NCBI GenBank assembly: GCA_973895155.1
Contig: OZ316892.1
Coordinates: 17,918,001-17,982,000 of the forward strand
DNA: 64,000 bases
Source of the DNA: Marsupella aquatica
Taxonomy: Eukaryota > Marchantiophyta
Direction of reading: 5' to 3'
Below, one piece after another: positions 46,541-57,912 of the stretch. Every line of letters starts with the position of its first letter. The stretch's first letter is position 1. The notes below the pieces were generated by a model that did no database searches, was not told the origin of the DNA, and saw nothing but the letters and a program-made list of their open reading frames with translations. A program made the translations under genes and the position numbers.

Positions 46541-48875
46541 GGTAGAGCTGTAAGACAGATGGCGTTTGACGGCACTTTTTGTTCCCTACCGCGGACAGAA
46601 GGTGGGTACTGGGTAGGTTACCAGGAGAGGACAATCTCAGGGGGTCTCCAAGCTCAAGATTTGATGGGTCTTATCTCACTAGTTAAAGGTATCAGTGAAC
46701 AAAGTTATGGACTCCCAAATTCATAGTCCATAAGTTTATGCAATAATGATTGGTCACATATCATGATTATTAAGGTGTCTCAAAGCCCGGCCTTAACAAG
46801 ATAAGGTCTTCTAGTAACTTAAGTATTTTGGGAACTCCCATAAAAGTTATTCGAGCCAATTTTGGCTACCGTAAGGAAAGCCCGCAGGCTTGAGACAACC
46901 CGAAATTATCCCGCAACTTTTGATGGAAATCCAGGACTCCAGAACTCCGAAAAGTCATGCCACTCAATGCACATGGGCGCAATGCCTAACATGGTGATGG
47001 CTGCTGCATTTGAGGTGGCGGCTGATCAAGAATGAAAGGAAAATGAGATATGCTATGAGACAGAAGTGAGGCTGTAACTCCTTATGGGGTGGGTCAGTGC
47101 TACCTCCCCACATTTTTTAGTTCCTTAACTAGGTCCCATAACCAGAGTTACAGGATAGACTACAAATCCGTAACTTTCAGTAACGACCCAACTTTGAGAT
47201 GCCCTATTATATATAACTTCTTGCAATAAAGATTGGCCATATAACATGATCATAACTTAGTTACTGTCTGTAGAAACAGGTGGAATAAAAACTTTACCAA
47301 ATTAATGCTCCGACTTAGTAGCATCTCCCCATCCTTACAGATAAAGAGTTAACAGACCCCTCCAGTGAAACTTATTCAAGCATCTGCATTGGTGCTCTGC
47401 CGATGACTACTGGCGTGAGGTTTGTTTTTGCTTGCACTGGTGGTAGGCATCACCAAATGTTTTCAGGCTGTTGAGCACAACTGTTCCTGACCTGAATACT
47501 GGGCCCTGTTTAAGCCTGTATTCTCCTTGTTCCACTGCTGCCAAACCTCAACTACATTGTTGCTTGTGCCACACATTTTCATCTTGGACCACCTAGATCA
47601 TTCTCATATTTTTATGAAATTGGCGTCAGCATCTGTAAGTCTGTTCCTTCACACCCAGGTTTGGGGTTTTGGGGCTTTGTTTTGCAAGGCACCAGTGCAA
47701 TGTAGTTCATCCACCCCTACCATACCACGATGCAGGCCTCTAATCAATAGCAATAAATTTTCTTTTGGCTTCGTTGGGCAGCAAAATCTCTGGGGATGCT
47801 CCTAGTTGTAACTAGTCCCGTGTGTTCAAAATGTGTTAACAAGGGCCCCATCCAAGGTATGCCCTTCTGATTGCTCTTATACAGAAAACATACTCTAATG
47901 TAAAAGCTAGCTGAATGCAGTGGCTCTTTTTGAGGGCTTCCTTGGTCTTCTTTGTTGCAATGTCAGCAAAACGTTGACAATTCAAAGAAAATTGGTAGGG
48001 ACTGTTGGCCAATTTAGTGATGATTCAAAGCTCAATTGGAGCAAGAGAAATTGGAGCACCTTCATTGGGGGAAACTTTAAGGTTCCCTTTTTTGCCATTT
48101 TTGGCACATCAGGGGAAACTTTGAATTAAAGCTTTGAGAAAACCAGTGGGCAGGGGGAACTGTAACCTGGGTTGGAATCTCTATCCTAAACTTACTGTAA
48201 CCTGGGTTGGGATCTCTATCCTAGACATTGTTGTTAGCAAATGATAGACAGTGGTGACATTGATCACTCTACCTCCCCTTCAACCACCAGCAACAAGGGC
48301 AGGGGTCACAAAGTAGTTGGTGGGAGAACAAAGGAAAGTTGTGAAATTGGTAGCATTCTCTCAATTGTTGGCTATAATAGAATCTCAAGAGGGCAAGTGT
48401 TTGATGAGTAGACTGGTTAGCCAATTCGCCTTCGGCTAAACACAAGTGAAGCATTGTAAACTTTGTGGCATTGGAAAGATGTACCTCCTGCAAGTACAAA
48501 GGCCACTTTGTAACACCTTTGAGCAATGAAATAGTTTTGAGCCTACAATGCTTCTCTTTTTGCTAGAGAAGTCAGTCTCTCACCTACAGGCCACTATTGA
48601 CTTGGTTCAGTGACTATGAATGATTTATAGTGCTTGCAACAAACTAGTTACTTGTGGACATAGCATATTATAACTTGCAGCAAATAAAAATGTTTGGGAT
48701 TTCATGTATATGGTGGCTGGAGTTAACAATTTTTTAGATTGTGGGAGAAATTAGTAAATTAGGTGAATTTGGAGGGACAGGTTGCTAAAAGCTGTTAGTT
48801 AGGAACTGTATTACAGTAAACTGTTATTCCTTCATCGTGAAGCTCTGGAAGTCTGTAACATTTTAGCCCTTCTAC
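46541..48875. other. Intergenic stretch between eRF3 and NOC3, part 1
   Basis: No supported gene. A short tandem duplication at 48160-48228 repeats CTGTAACCTGGGTTGG and ATCTCTATCCTA. Other frames are short. Confidence 0.5.
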
Positions 48876-49345
48876 TTGGCATCTTACAGTAAAGGTATGT
48901 CAGTGACCGAACGAGTCCTATCTGTGCTGCTCACGCCAATAGAAGGGCTAGTAGGTACGGTTAAGGTTCGACCTATCCAGAACTGCCATGTGTCTAGGCT
49001 AACACCTGGAGCGCACGGTCCAACCAATGGAGGACCGCCATGCTGGCACCGCATCCTGGATTGTTTACGCCATCGATGTGTTGCTATCCGATAGACCGGT
49101 TCGAACCCGTGGTTCCCCGAATTCCAGTAAAGCGCAAAGCCAGAACCTGAGTTGGCGTGGTACAAGAAGCGAACTTGGGACCTGCGTAATTCCTGTGTTG
49201 CCATCAATCTGTCCACACATTCATGAAATCAGGATACTGCGGATTCCGGCCAAGCTTCACCTGTATACCTTCCACCCAAGCAGATTGAACACCAGCCTAG
49301 TGATTCACATCCCACTTCCCATCTTGGATGATCGCGGGTAAAGGC
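48876..49345. other. Unusual patch open on both strands
   Basis: A GC-richer island with overlapping open frames on plus (48876-49094, 49027-49341) and minus (48884-49216). The minus translation has a distinctive segment with GPCAPGVSLDTWQFWIG. I do not recognise a family. It has no visible introns or flanking gene structure and could be a repeat family member. Confidence 0.3.
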
Positions 49346-50354
49346 AATGACACTCGGACAGGACAGGCTATGTCCAGATAACTGGAGTATGCTGTTGGTC
49401 CCAGATCGAATAGAGTCGCCTCTCACGTAATTGGGTCTGGAAAATCAGTCCTAAATTGTTATGGCCGAGGCGGGATCAGGGAGCCAGCAGGTCTCTGTAG
49501 GACGACAGCACGTGACGGACAGAAAGTTTGAGTACTTGCACAAAATGAACTCCAAATCACGAAACGAGAGTTACAGGGGTCTCACCAATAGGAAATGGCA
49601 ACAGAAGAAAGACGATTGCTTGGTGACAATTGGCTCACATAGCTGCTTCATCACACTAAACTATTTCCGATGTTATCGGAGACCTTTAGGCAGAGAAACA
49701 TAAGATGTGTACATGCAAGATGCACCTGCATAGTTTACGGCTGGAAACAGTATACATAAGGTTTTATGGCATCTGAAAATCTAGCAGCTAAAGTAGTTCC
49801 CCGATGAAGATGCTCTTTGGGCACCATTCAAAGATAGATAAAGAGAAGTCCCATTTTGAATGATAGTAACCCTCAGTTTCCATATTAATAAGGTGATAAC
49901 TGTTTCAATTCTACGTACTTTCCAGGCCCCAAGAAGTCATCATGATAATCCTTGAGATTAATCAACAAGTGGGTGCAGCTGTCTCTGGCAAGCTCAAAAG
50001 TGCAATCCGACGGCACGGTAGATTCATCATTGATATGGTTCAACCAACGGTGTGTATCATGTGTTTCAAGGGGATCTCAACAAATGAGTCACAAGTTGAA
50101 GTCATTAAAAGCTATTTGTCAGATCTGAATACACTAACATACCTGGTTGCTGCATGGGAGTGGTCTCATACCAGTTTCACCAGATCCGACAATTGGTAGA
50201 CCGCAGAAGATAATTTTTAACGCAATGAAACCTGTCGAAATGGCTATACAGCTCTCTACGCGAAAGTCATATAATCGTGGTTCAAATTCCACAGGTTCTT
50301 TTTCAGTACCAAAAATCTAAAATACAGGTATAGTCGAGTAGCAACGTTTATAAT
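49346..50354. other. Intergenic stretch before the NOC3 3' end
   Basis: No supported gene. A tRNA-like pairing near 50226-50295 was examined and not accepted. The NOC3 3' UTR lies at the right end. Confidence 0.45.
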
Positions 50355-53300
50355 CTAAAAAACATTACTCTTGCTCGGCTTTTGGCGCGGTCTGCATGCC
50401 TTCAAGACTTTAAAGTGACTACCAAACAACTTCTTTGTACTTTTAAGTACCTCTTCCGAAAGGGAATCCCCAATGGATTCACAGGATCTTTCCTCCAAGG
50501 TCAACAAAAAAGGGGATGTAGGTGGCTTTCTAGGACGACTCTTTTTCTTGTGTATTGATTTCGACGGAGTTGATACGCTAGGAAGGAAAGAAGAAAATTC
50601 CTTTACAGCGGCTATTGGCGTCATAGAAGGCATGACGATGGATGTTGACTTATTCATGCTAGCAATGGTTGTTGCATATTTGGCAACCTCAGGATTGTAA
50701 TGTTGAGCCAGCAAAGTCAGCTCCCACAGAACTGTTGACAAAGCATCACTGAGATCTGGGTCTTCTTCGCCCGATGGAACCATCTGTAAGAAAATCCTAA
50801 GAAAATCAGGCATTACGACAGAGCATTGCTCCAAACATGTAATGTACGAGAAGTACGCAATTCATGATACGAGATATGGGCGTGGGACTCTTACCGCATG
50901 GCTGCTCACAGGCCCTGAGCCTGGATTGTTCTCAACAATAATACGACTCTTTTTGTAACGCACAAGCAACTGTTGTGCAGTAGCTAGAGCTGAACCAAAC
51001 ACATTCAAACACATTCTAAGTTAGTGCAACTCACAACGTTGGAGACCGATCATTCCTTTTTCTGCTAATACAGTTTACGAAGAGCACGTTGAGGATGTTG
51101 ATCCCATCAATACAACAATGACTAGTTCACATATTAATGTCTGCAGAATTTGATGAAAACGACTTCAAACCCACCTGCCACAGCCTCTCCAGATCTTAGG
51201 TGTAGAGCAAGCGTAGCCAAGCGCTTCACAAAAGCAGCAACACGAGACATGTCATTGTGTGTTCCATCCCACAACATTATCTGCAGTGACTGCGCCAGTA
51301 TTTCTCGACTATGCTCTCCATCACTTCAACACCGGCAACAGCAAATTAGTAAATTTACTTTGATTCTCTAATGAACACTTAAGATATTCTACTCAATTTC
51401 ACTTCAATTGTCCAAAAATAAACATGAGGCAAATGCTGAAAAAAAACGGACTCACCTAATTACAGCATCAATGAGCAAATTGTAGAAAAGCGTGTAAAAT
51501 TCTCGTAGATCAATATTAAGAGCATCCATATTGATTCGCACTATCTTGAACGCAACTGTGCAGCATTGCAGCCGTTCCCAAACACTGCCAGTTCCTATAG
51601 ACCCAGCAGATTCTTTACCACCTTTTGCTAGTACTTGTAGCACTCTCAAAAGGTCGGCCATAAAGTCTACACTGATTAAGTGAGAAAATCTGGCCAATCC
51701 CTCCAGACATGACCTCAACAGCGGTCTAGGTCCAAGTGGCTCTTTCCTCAACGTTTCAACGCGCCCATTCAGTTTAGGAACCCTGGTACCCAAAGAAAAG
51801 AAGCACATTTTGGAGTCAGAAAAAGACTGAGAATTCTCAACCTGAGAGATGCCAACTAAGTGACAGCACGGAGACCTTGGTGCAAGCTACCTTGAAACAA
51901 AACGCACGGTCATAATTCAGCCCCAGTACTGAGCTTCCCTTATTTCAGGTCGTCTACTTCTACCACAGCCGCCTGACTCTAACTAGCCAAGCCTGTGCCA
52001 CCGCGTTCTGATTTAAAACGTCTAACATCTGACCGTAATAATCGACCCCCCTCATCATTCAGTTAACGTCCTTGACACTAACGAGTACAAATATATCAAT
52101 AAGTTTCTAGAAATTCTAGTCCCGAGAACAGGAAGAAGAGAACAATGGGCGACCACTCTCAAGACCTCATGTATCTCTCCCATGAAGTTCCATCATCTGT
52201 TCTTAGGTGCCTCGTACATCTCAATGTTAGAGATGATGGCTGACATGGGTCTACCCTTAAACCATACTCAACCCGTACCTTTCTGGCTCCAGACTGGTTT
52301 TCAGGATGCGAAAGTATGTCTCGAAAAGTGATGATAGTGTCAACATTTGAAACTTTTTGCTTGCCTCAATGGATGGGAGAACCGATGCTTCTTTGAAATC
52401 AGCTTCAACCTGTCCAGCAAGTGCAATTTATGAGGATGTATAAGGCTGTCCAACAAAGCTTCTACGCAGTAAGTATAGATGAGACGATCAGTTAAAATTA
52501 ATATCATCCCACAATGTGACTCACTTCAGTTCATTAGAGATCCTCCAACAAATATACCTCTTTCCTCAGTTGTGCTGCAAGTTGCTTCTTAGCCTTCTTC
52601 CCTTTCTTTTCTTCCCTCTTGGACAACTTTGGTGGGGGTTTCTTGGAACCTTCCACTGAAGGTTGGCCAAGACCTCCAGAAGTTGACTCTCTTAAAAGAT
52701 CATCGTCAAACGACAGCGATAGAAAGACCTGTTCAAAAAGCCCAAAACGTTTGAGAAGAGAACTTCATCTGCATTAGCAAATACAAGTCACCCCCAAAAC
52801 AGGAAAAGAAACAAAACAAACGTATTTTGCTATATATGTTTTCCATCAACGGCAAAATTGACATAATTAACGAACTATTCAAAAACAACGCGTTCTATCT
52901 ATATGCAGGACCCCTTGCTCTTCTAACCTGAGAGACAGCAATGAGGAAAAACTGTAATCGACAAATCAGACGCTCTTGTAAGGTGTTACCTGAATAACTT
53001 CCGGGGGGCTCTGGCAATTCCGGAGTCTCACAAAATCAGCAATCAGCTGAACTGCCTCAACTGTAGCCTCTTCGCCATGTTTTCCAGGATTTAGAAACAA
53101 GCCCTTGATAGCCTGACAGCACATATTACTGCCAAAGAAAATCATTCGATTCTTACTTTTGAAAGCCACTTATTACTGTCAATTGCAGGTTTGTCTTGAA
53201 TATATCCTGTTAAGTGTTAATATTCCAGCTCATTTTCCTTCAATTTAATTTCATTTTAATTAAAACGTGACTACGAAAATCAAATAACAGGACAAAAGTC

Positions 53301-55807
53301 AAAGAAAGTGAAGTCACCAGACCTGAAGTCATCATCATCTGAGGCCATGCGAGGAACGACAGCAGACAGGATGCTCTCCCGATAATTGAAGTGAGGAACA
53401 GCGTCAAGCAGCCCACATAGGCACCTAAGTGATGTCCATCGCATGCTCCGCGTTTTTGCACTCCTTACGAGCAGTTGAACATAAGCCTGTAAACGACGGA
53501 AATCAAATCGAAGAAGTGGCTCAGGCTTGGGTATGCTGAGTGCTGCGAACGGATGCTTATAGAAATAGATTCTTCCTAAGGAAAAAACTTAGAATAAAAA
53601 AAGCTTTTCTTCTTAGCATTCCTTAAGCTGAGTTTAATGGGGGAGCCCCGGCATCGACGTAGATCAAAATTCTTTCACAAGAGAAAGTTCATGAAACAAA
53701 CAGAATAGCACTTCTGATACGATGATACTATAGTGAATGGACAATGACCTGGTAGAAGCGAAGAAGGGCAGTCTCATAGTCCCACAAACTTCGAACCTCT
53801 TTAGACACCATCATCTCCCTCTCTTTTTCCGTGGGTAGCCTGATTCGATACCTGATCACGAACACCAAAGTCAATAAGATCGGGCCTCCCTAAACACAAC
53901 TCGGCTAATAGGTCATAATTTTTTTTCCAAAACAAACAACAACAGGAATTACGTTAATGGAGTAATCAAAATGCAATCCTACATTCGCATTGCTTAACGT
54001 GAAACGAGAGCTACGATATTGTTCATGAATTAGCTTAGAGGTGACAGTTTTTGTGACTTTAGGGGAGGGTCGTGCAAGAAGATTTACGAGTCTCAGGATG
54101 GAAAAAAATTAAGGAGCATACCCAGGAATGAGATCCTTGAATATAGCCATTGAGGAGAGCATAGCAAATTGCGAGACACCCTCGTCACGATCAATGCACA
54201 TATCTTGAAGTTCCTTTAGAGTCATTATGTTGCCATTGGGGTCTGCAAATAAATCTACCGCAATCTCTGCCATTCGGGCCCTGAGCTTTGGCCCCCTCTC
54301 CTGTACAAAACCAAGTTTGTCTTAGCAATAAAGGGGAACCCAATTCCAGGTCATAAATCAATTCGACACGTTATAAACAGAGCTGTTACAAGTAAACTTT
54401 CCAGTTCTCCATCCAAGGAGACTTTGGATAAAACACTTCATGAATCCAGATACTAGCCCTATGATAGACCGATCCTTGGCTGCAGTGAAAACCCACCAAA
54501 TCTGGCTCTGTTGTCGATGGAATGCTTTCGTCTTCAACGGGTACTTCTTCTTGTTGGCTCTCCTGCTTGAATTTTCGCTTTAACTGCTTTGCTTCATTCC
54601 TACGTTCTGCTTTAGTCTTCTTTTCCACTTTCTCGTCAAGCCCATCAGTGGGGGTTTCCTTTGCCCCTGCTGTGACCGGCAAAAGGAGGTTCTTCTTCCC
54701 TTTGCGAACAATGGCCCTACGCTCTTCCAAGCTGAGGGACGAGCCATCGACTGCAAGATGGACAACTTCAGTCGGTAACATGTAAAAGACGTAGACCACG
54801 CTCCCCTCAGAAATCAGATATTATCCCCTTCCAAGACGACGGGGAAAAGACAGCAAAAAAAAGAAGGCAAAAACACCCCTTACTGAAAGGCTTTCTTTTC
54901 TACCTCTTATAGCGCATCTCAGATGCCGAAGTAACGAGGATTGACCTCTCGAAACCAGACTTTGAATCCCACAGATCGCAACTTGGGAAAAGGAACTGGA
55001 TAATCATAATCACATTTCGCGAATAATAAGCAGGTTCGACCCTGCCGTTTAGACCATTACCTGCAACCCCTGTCGACGTTGACCGGTAATGAAGCTCGCC
55101 ATCGAGTGCCTTGACAGGCAGCGCATCTACCGGATCGACTGAAAACTCGTCGGCAGAGTCATTCTGTCGCATTGTACTCCTTTCATACTGCGTTTCCAGA
55201 TCATCATCATCGGGTTTTAATCCCAAAACCTGCCTGCAGTAATCAGCAAGGAAAATCTTAAAAGAGCAGCCAGGCGTTTGCTGCAAACAAAAATTTGAGC
55301 CGGAATAAGACGAGCAGACACGTCGCCTGAAAATTTGTTCCAAATGCAGTTAAACGTGTTTATAATAAAATTACAGCGAGCAGCAGTCGTGTGGATGCTT
55401 TCAACCACTTCCGGTGAAAACATTCCGAAACAAAGTTGTTCAATCACGAGCATAAGCTTAGACTAAAGCTGTACCTGGTCATGGATTTAGTATCCAATTG
55501 AGAAATAAACCCTACATAACTCTTATGCTTTCGTACAAACTCCACGTCTTCATCAGACACTTCTATGTCTTCGTCAGCTATGGCAGGAGGAAGCGGCGGA
55601 ACAGCAGAACCTCCCTGCAAAGTTTCAAGGGCGGAGGATCAGGATGAAACCAGCGCGCACGCAACCCTGTACAATGTGGAGATCGGCAGACTATACATGA
55701 CTACAGCGTCGGCCTCACGGACATTCGTCCAATTCTGGAAATGGATCCTACTTTAACCAAAGTATTTCTAACCACACCTGTTTTCTCCTGCGCTTGTTCG
55801 ACGACAT
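50355..55807 (-). CDS. NOC3: NOC3, nucleolar complex protein 3 homolog
   Basis: Acts in the nucleolus/nucleoplasm with NOC2 in maturation and export of 60S ribosomal precursors; in yeast it is also linked to replication initiation. Coding exons in order: 55807-55778, 55614-55475, 55233-55061, 54750-54497, 54300-54122, 53851-53749, 53486-53323, 53128-52990, 52728-52558, 52409-52279, 51782-51456, 51323-51175, 50989-50895, 50783-50355; total 827 aa, close to the plant family length. The first coding exon gives only ten residues, MSSNKRRRKQ. Then come an acidic EDIEVSDEDVEFV segment, VDPVDALPVK, a Lys-rich coiled coil (near residues 140-195), the NOC3 domain (GPKLRARMAEIAVDLFADPNG onward), a Lys-rich KKGKKAKKQLAAQLRKE block and the C-terminal CBF/Mak21-type domain (LLRSCLEGLARFSHLIS through LWELTLLAQHYNPEV). 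All introns are GT-AG. The stop is TAG at 50357-50355. Confidence 0.93.
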
Positions 55808-56357
55808 TTTAACAGACGAAGCAGGACGGCCTGGCATGCTCCTCCTTGCACTCACTCACAGCAGAAAGTCGAAAGACAGCTTCCCGAGAGAAGTGAGGCC
55901 TCTTCCGTCCGTCCACAGGGCCCTTCCGCAGCACGGGCAGGGGAAGAAAGCGGAAGTGATTTTTAATTCTTACAGTCGCTTGTTAGACTATGAGATAACC
56001 GGAAGTCCCGATTGCCGCAGAGACGTTCAAGTCAACTGCAGGAGCCGTCATTATAGAAATTTAAGTACGTCAAACACAAAGATCACAGAATGCTCGAAAG
56101 GCCAGTGCACAGAAAGTATTTGTAAAGCTAAGAGTTATGTGCTGAGCTTCGACAAAAGGCTTGAAAACAAACGTAGTAGCGAACGAAAACGTGCTATGAT
56201 TTCTTTGCGGGAGCTTGAATATTGCATCGACCTAGTCGCAAACGACTTGAACGAGTCACGCTGTTTAGTACTAGAGCTAAGATCCCTGCGCGGAGATTTA
56301 GCAAATGCTTGGACCAACTGTAGTTGCGAACGAATTGATGAATCAAACGAGTGCTGA
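55808..56357 (+). other. Possible divergent ORF upstream of NOC3
   Basis: An open frame of about 187 codons runs on the plus strand (55794-56357) over the NOC3 start and promoter region. Its first ATG is at the GMLLLAL segment. The predicted protein is basic and helical, with no known motif. It could be chance, part of a divergent transcript, or a small gene. The same region must contain the NOC3 promoter. Confidence 0.25.
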
Positions 56358-56484
56358 CAAGGACTTAGTGAGAAAAGGAGGCAGCACGACTAGAGGTAAC
56401 GCTCTTGCACCAACACAGCAACGACGGGTTACACTACTCGGTTGGGAGATCTCAACGAGAGCACCATATAAATAAATTTGAAGT

Positions 56485-56520
56485 GAATTGAATTGAATTG
56501 AATTGAATTGAATTGAATTG
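56485..56520. repeat. GAATT pentanucleotide microsatellite
   Basis: About seven tandem copies of GAATT. Confidence 0.95.
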
Positions 56521-57040
56521 GCAGCACTCGCACAACGCTTCGCTTTCCAAGTATGATAAAAAGTTGACAGAAAAGGCAACCTGCGAGCGAACTGTAGGAA
56601 TCGATCGACAACAATCCACTTCACGTTGCCAAATTCGATATGCGGATATCCGTGTACCACGTAATATACCGATCAATAGAGGAATTTAAATCTGACGCCA
56701 TCACCCGCTTGCTTGCGTTTCTTCATAGACAGACATATTGCTCGTGTTTGAGAGTCGGAATCCCGATTGGAATGCCACCTTCCTCCGACTCTTTGCATTT
56801 CTGTGGCCGTAAACCCAGAACCCTAATTATTCAACGAGGGCTCTGGATCGCAGAGGCAGTCTTCATGGAACCCATCGGATGACACCCCCCCAAAGTCTGT
56901 AACTCCTTTTCCCTTGCCCGTGGAGTTAATAGGGGTTCTCAAAGTTTCATCTACAAGTATAATAGTACATTACGTCTAATTTAGTCCAATTATAATATTG
57001 AATCCTGCCCAATTTAGTTCTTCGTCCCGTTACAAAATGC
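56521..57040. other. No recognisable gene
   Basis: Short open frames on both strands around 56640-56880, without motifs. Confidence 0.4.
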
Positions 57041-57270
57041 ATTTTGGGTGGGAATGGATGGTGGGAATGGATGACAGCAGTTAGATGGTTTGGGTGATTT
57101 TTTGTGACCATTGATTATTACTTATGTGCCCAAAGTACACATAAACACATACTTACATTACATTTTGGGTGGGAATGGATGACAGGAGTTAGATGGTTTG
57201 GGTGATTTTTTGTGACCATTTGATTATTACTTATGTGTCCAAGGTACACATAAACACATACTTACATTAC
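57041..57270. repeat. Tandem duplication of about 110-120 bp
   Basis: Two adjacent copies start at 57041 and 57162. They share ATTTTGGGTGGGAATGGATG, TTAGATGGTTTGGGTGA, TTTTTTGTGACCATT, GATTATTACTTATGTG and TACACATAAACACATACTTA. The first copy has a 12-13 bp internal duplication of GTGGGAATGGATG. The copies are nearly identical, so the event is recent. Confidence 0.9.
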
Positions 57271-57404
57271 AATAGCCTACGTGAGATCAAGAACTAGATT
57301 GTCCTTTTTACTCTCCCATGGGGACTACAAGGGTGGAGCATTTTATTATATTATACTCTCATAAAGAAAAGATATAAAGATAAAGCATTGTCCAAAGATC
57401 AGCG

Positions 57405-57748
57405 TGTTGAGCATAGACGACAATTGCAACGGCAAGCCCATGAACCATCCAACGCACAAGAGTCGACACACAGAGATACGTGGTTCACCTCCTTATGAGG
57501 CTACGTCCACGGGAACACACGAGAGCTTTACTGCACTCTAGGCTGATTGTCATTCCAAGCATCCACAGCGCAAGCTCTCTCTATCTCTCAACTAGCTCCG
57601 TAACAATGAGCCTGAGTTCCCCCTCACCAAGCAAACACCGCTTGGTTATAGAGTGTGCACAACATGACTAACCTAACCAAGTCTACGACTAAGGTTAGCC
57701 TTAACTACGGTACAGTCGTAACTCTAGACCTAAGAGTAAATCCTAACA
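57405..57748 (-). repeat. Copia 3' LTR (left copy)
   Basis: 344 bp, TGTTGAGC to TCCTAACA. It lies after the polypurine tract in the sense of transcription. Preceded by target duplication CAGCG. Confidence 0.95.
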
Positions 57749-57762
57749 ATCTCCCCCTTGAC
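57749..57762 (-). other. Polypurine tract
   Basis: On the minus strand this reads CAAGGGGGAGAT, a purine run directly abutting the 3' LTR, the expected primer site for plus-strand DNA synthesis. Confidence 0.85.
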
Positions 57763-57912
57763 TCTGGTCTAGGGGAGGGTAAAGACTGCTACCAATATGA
57801 TTGCTCAGCGGGAAGTTCTGGAAAGATACAAGAGTAGACCATAACTAAGTCGTAGCCTATACAAGGAATGAGCAAGAGCATATCTCAGTATCTACACAAA
57901 TGTTAAGTAACC

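Noticed and set aside
49085-49112. GGTTCGAACC, a perfect Pol III B-box sequence.
   Set aside because: No A box at the right distance on either strand and no acceptor-stem pairing.
50226-50295. tRNA-like structure: a perfect 7-bp acceptor-like pairing (AACCTGT with ACAGGTT) and a GGTTCAAATTCC T-arm-like sequence followed by TTTTT.
   Set aside because: The T loop is one base too long, and the D arm and anticodon arm do not fold convincingly. It could be a decayed tRNA or SINE head, but is not supportable as a gene.
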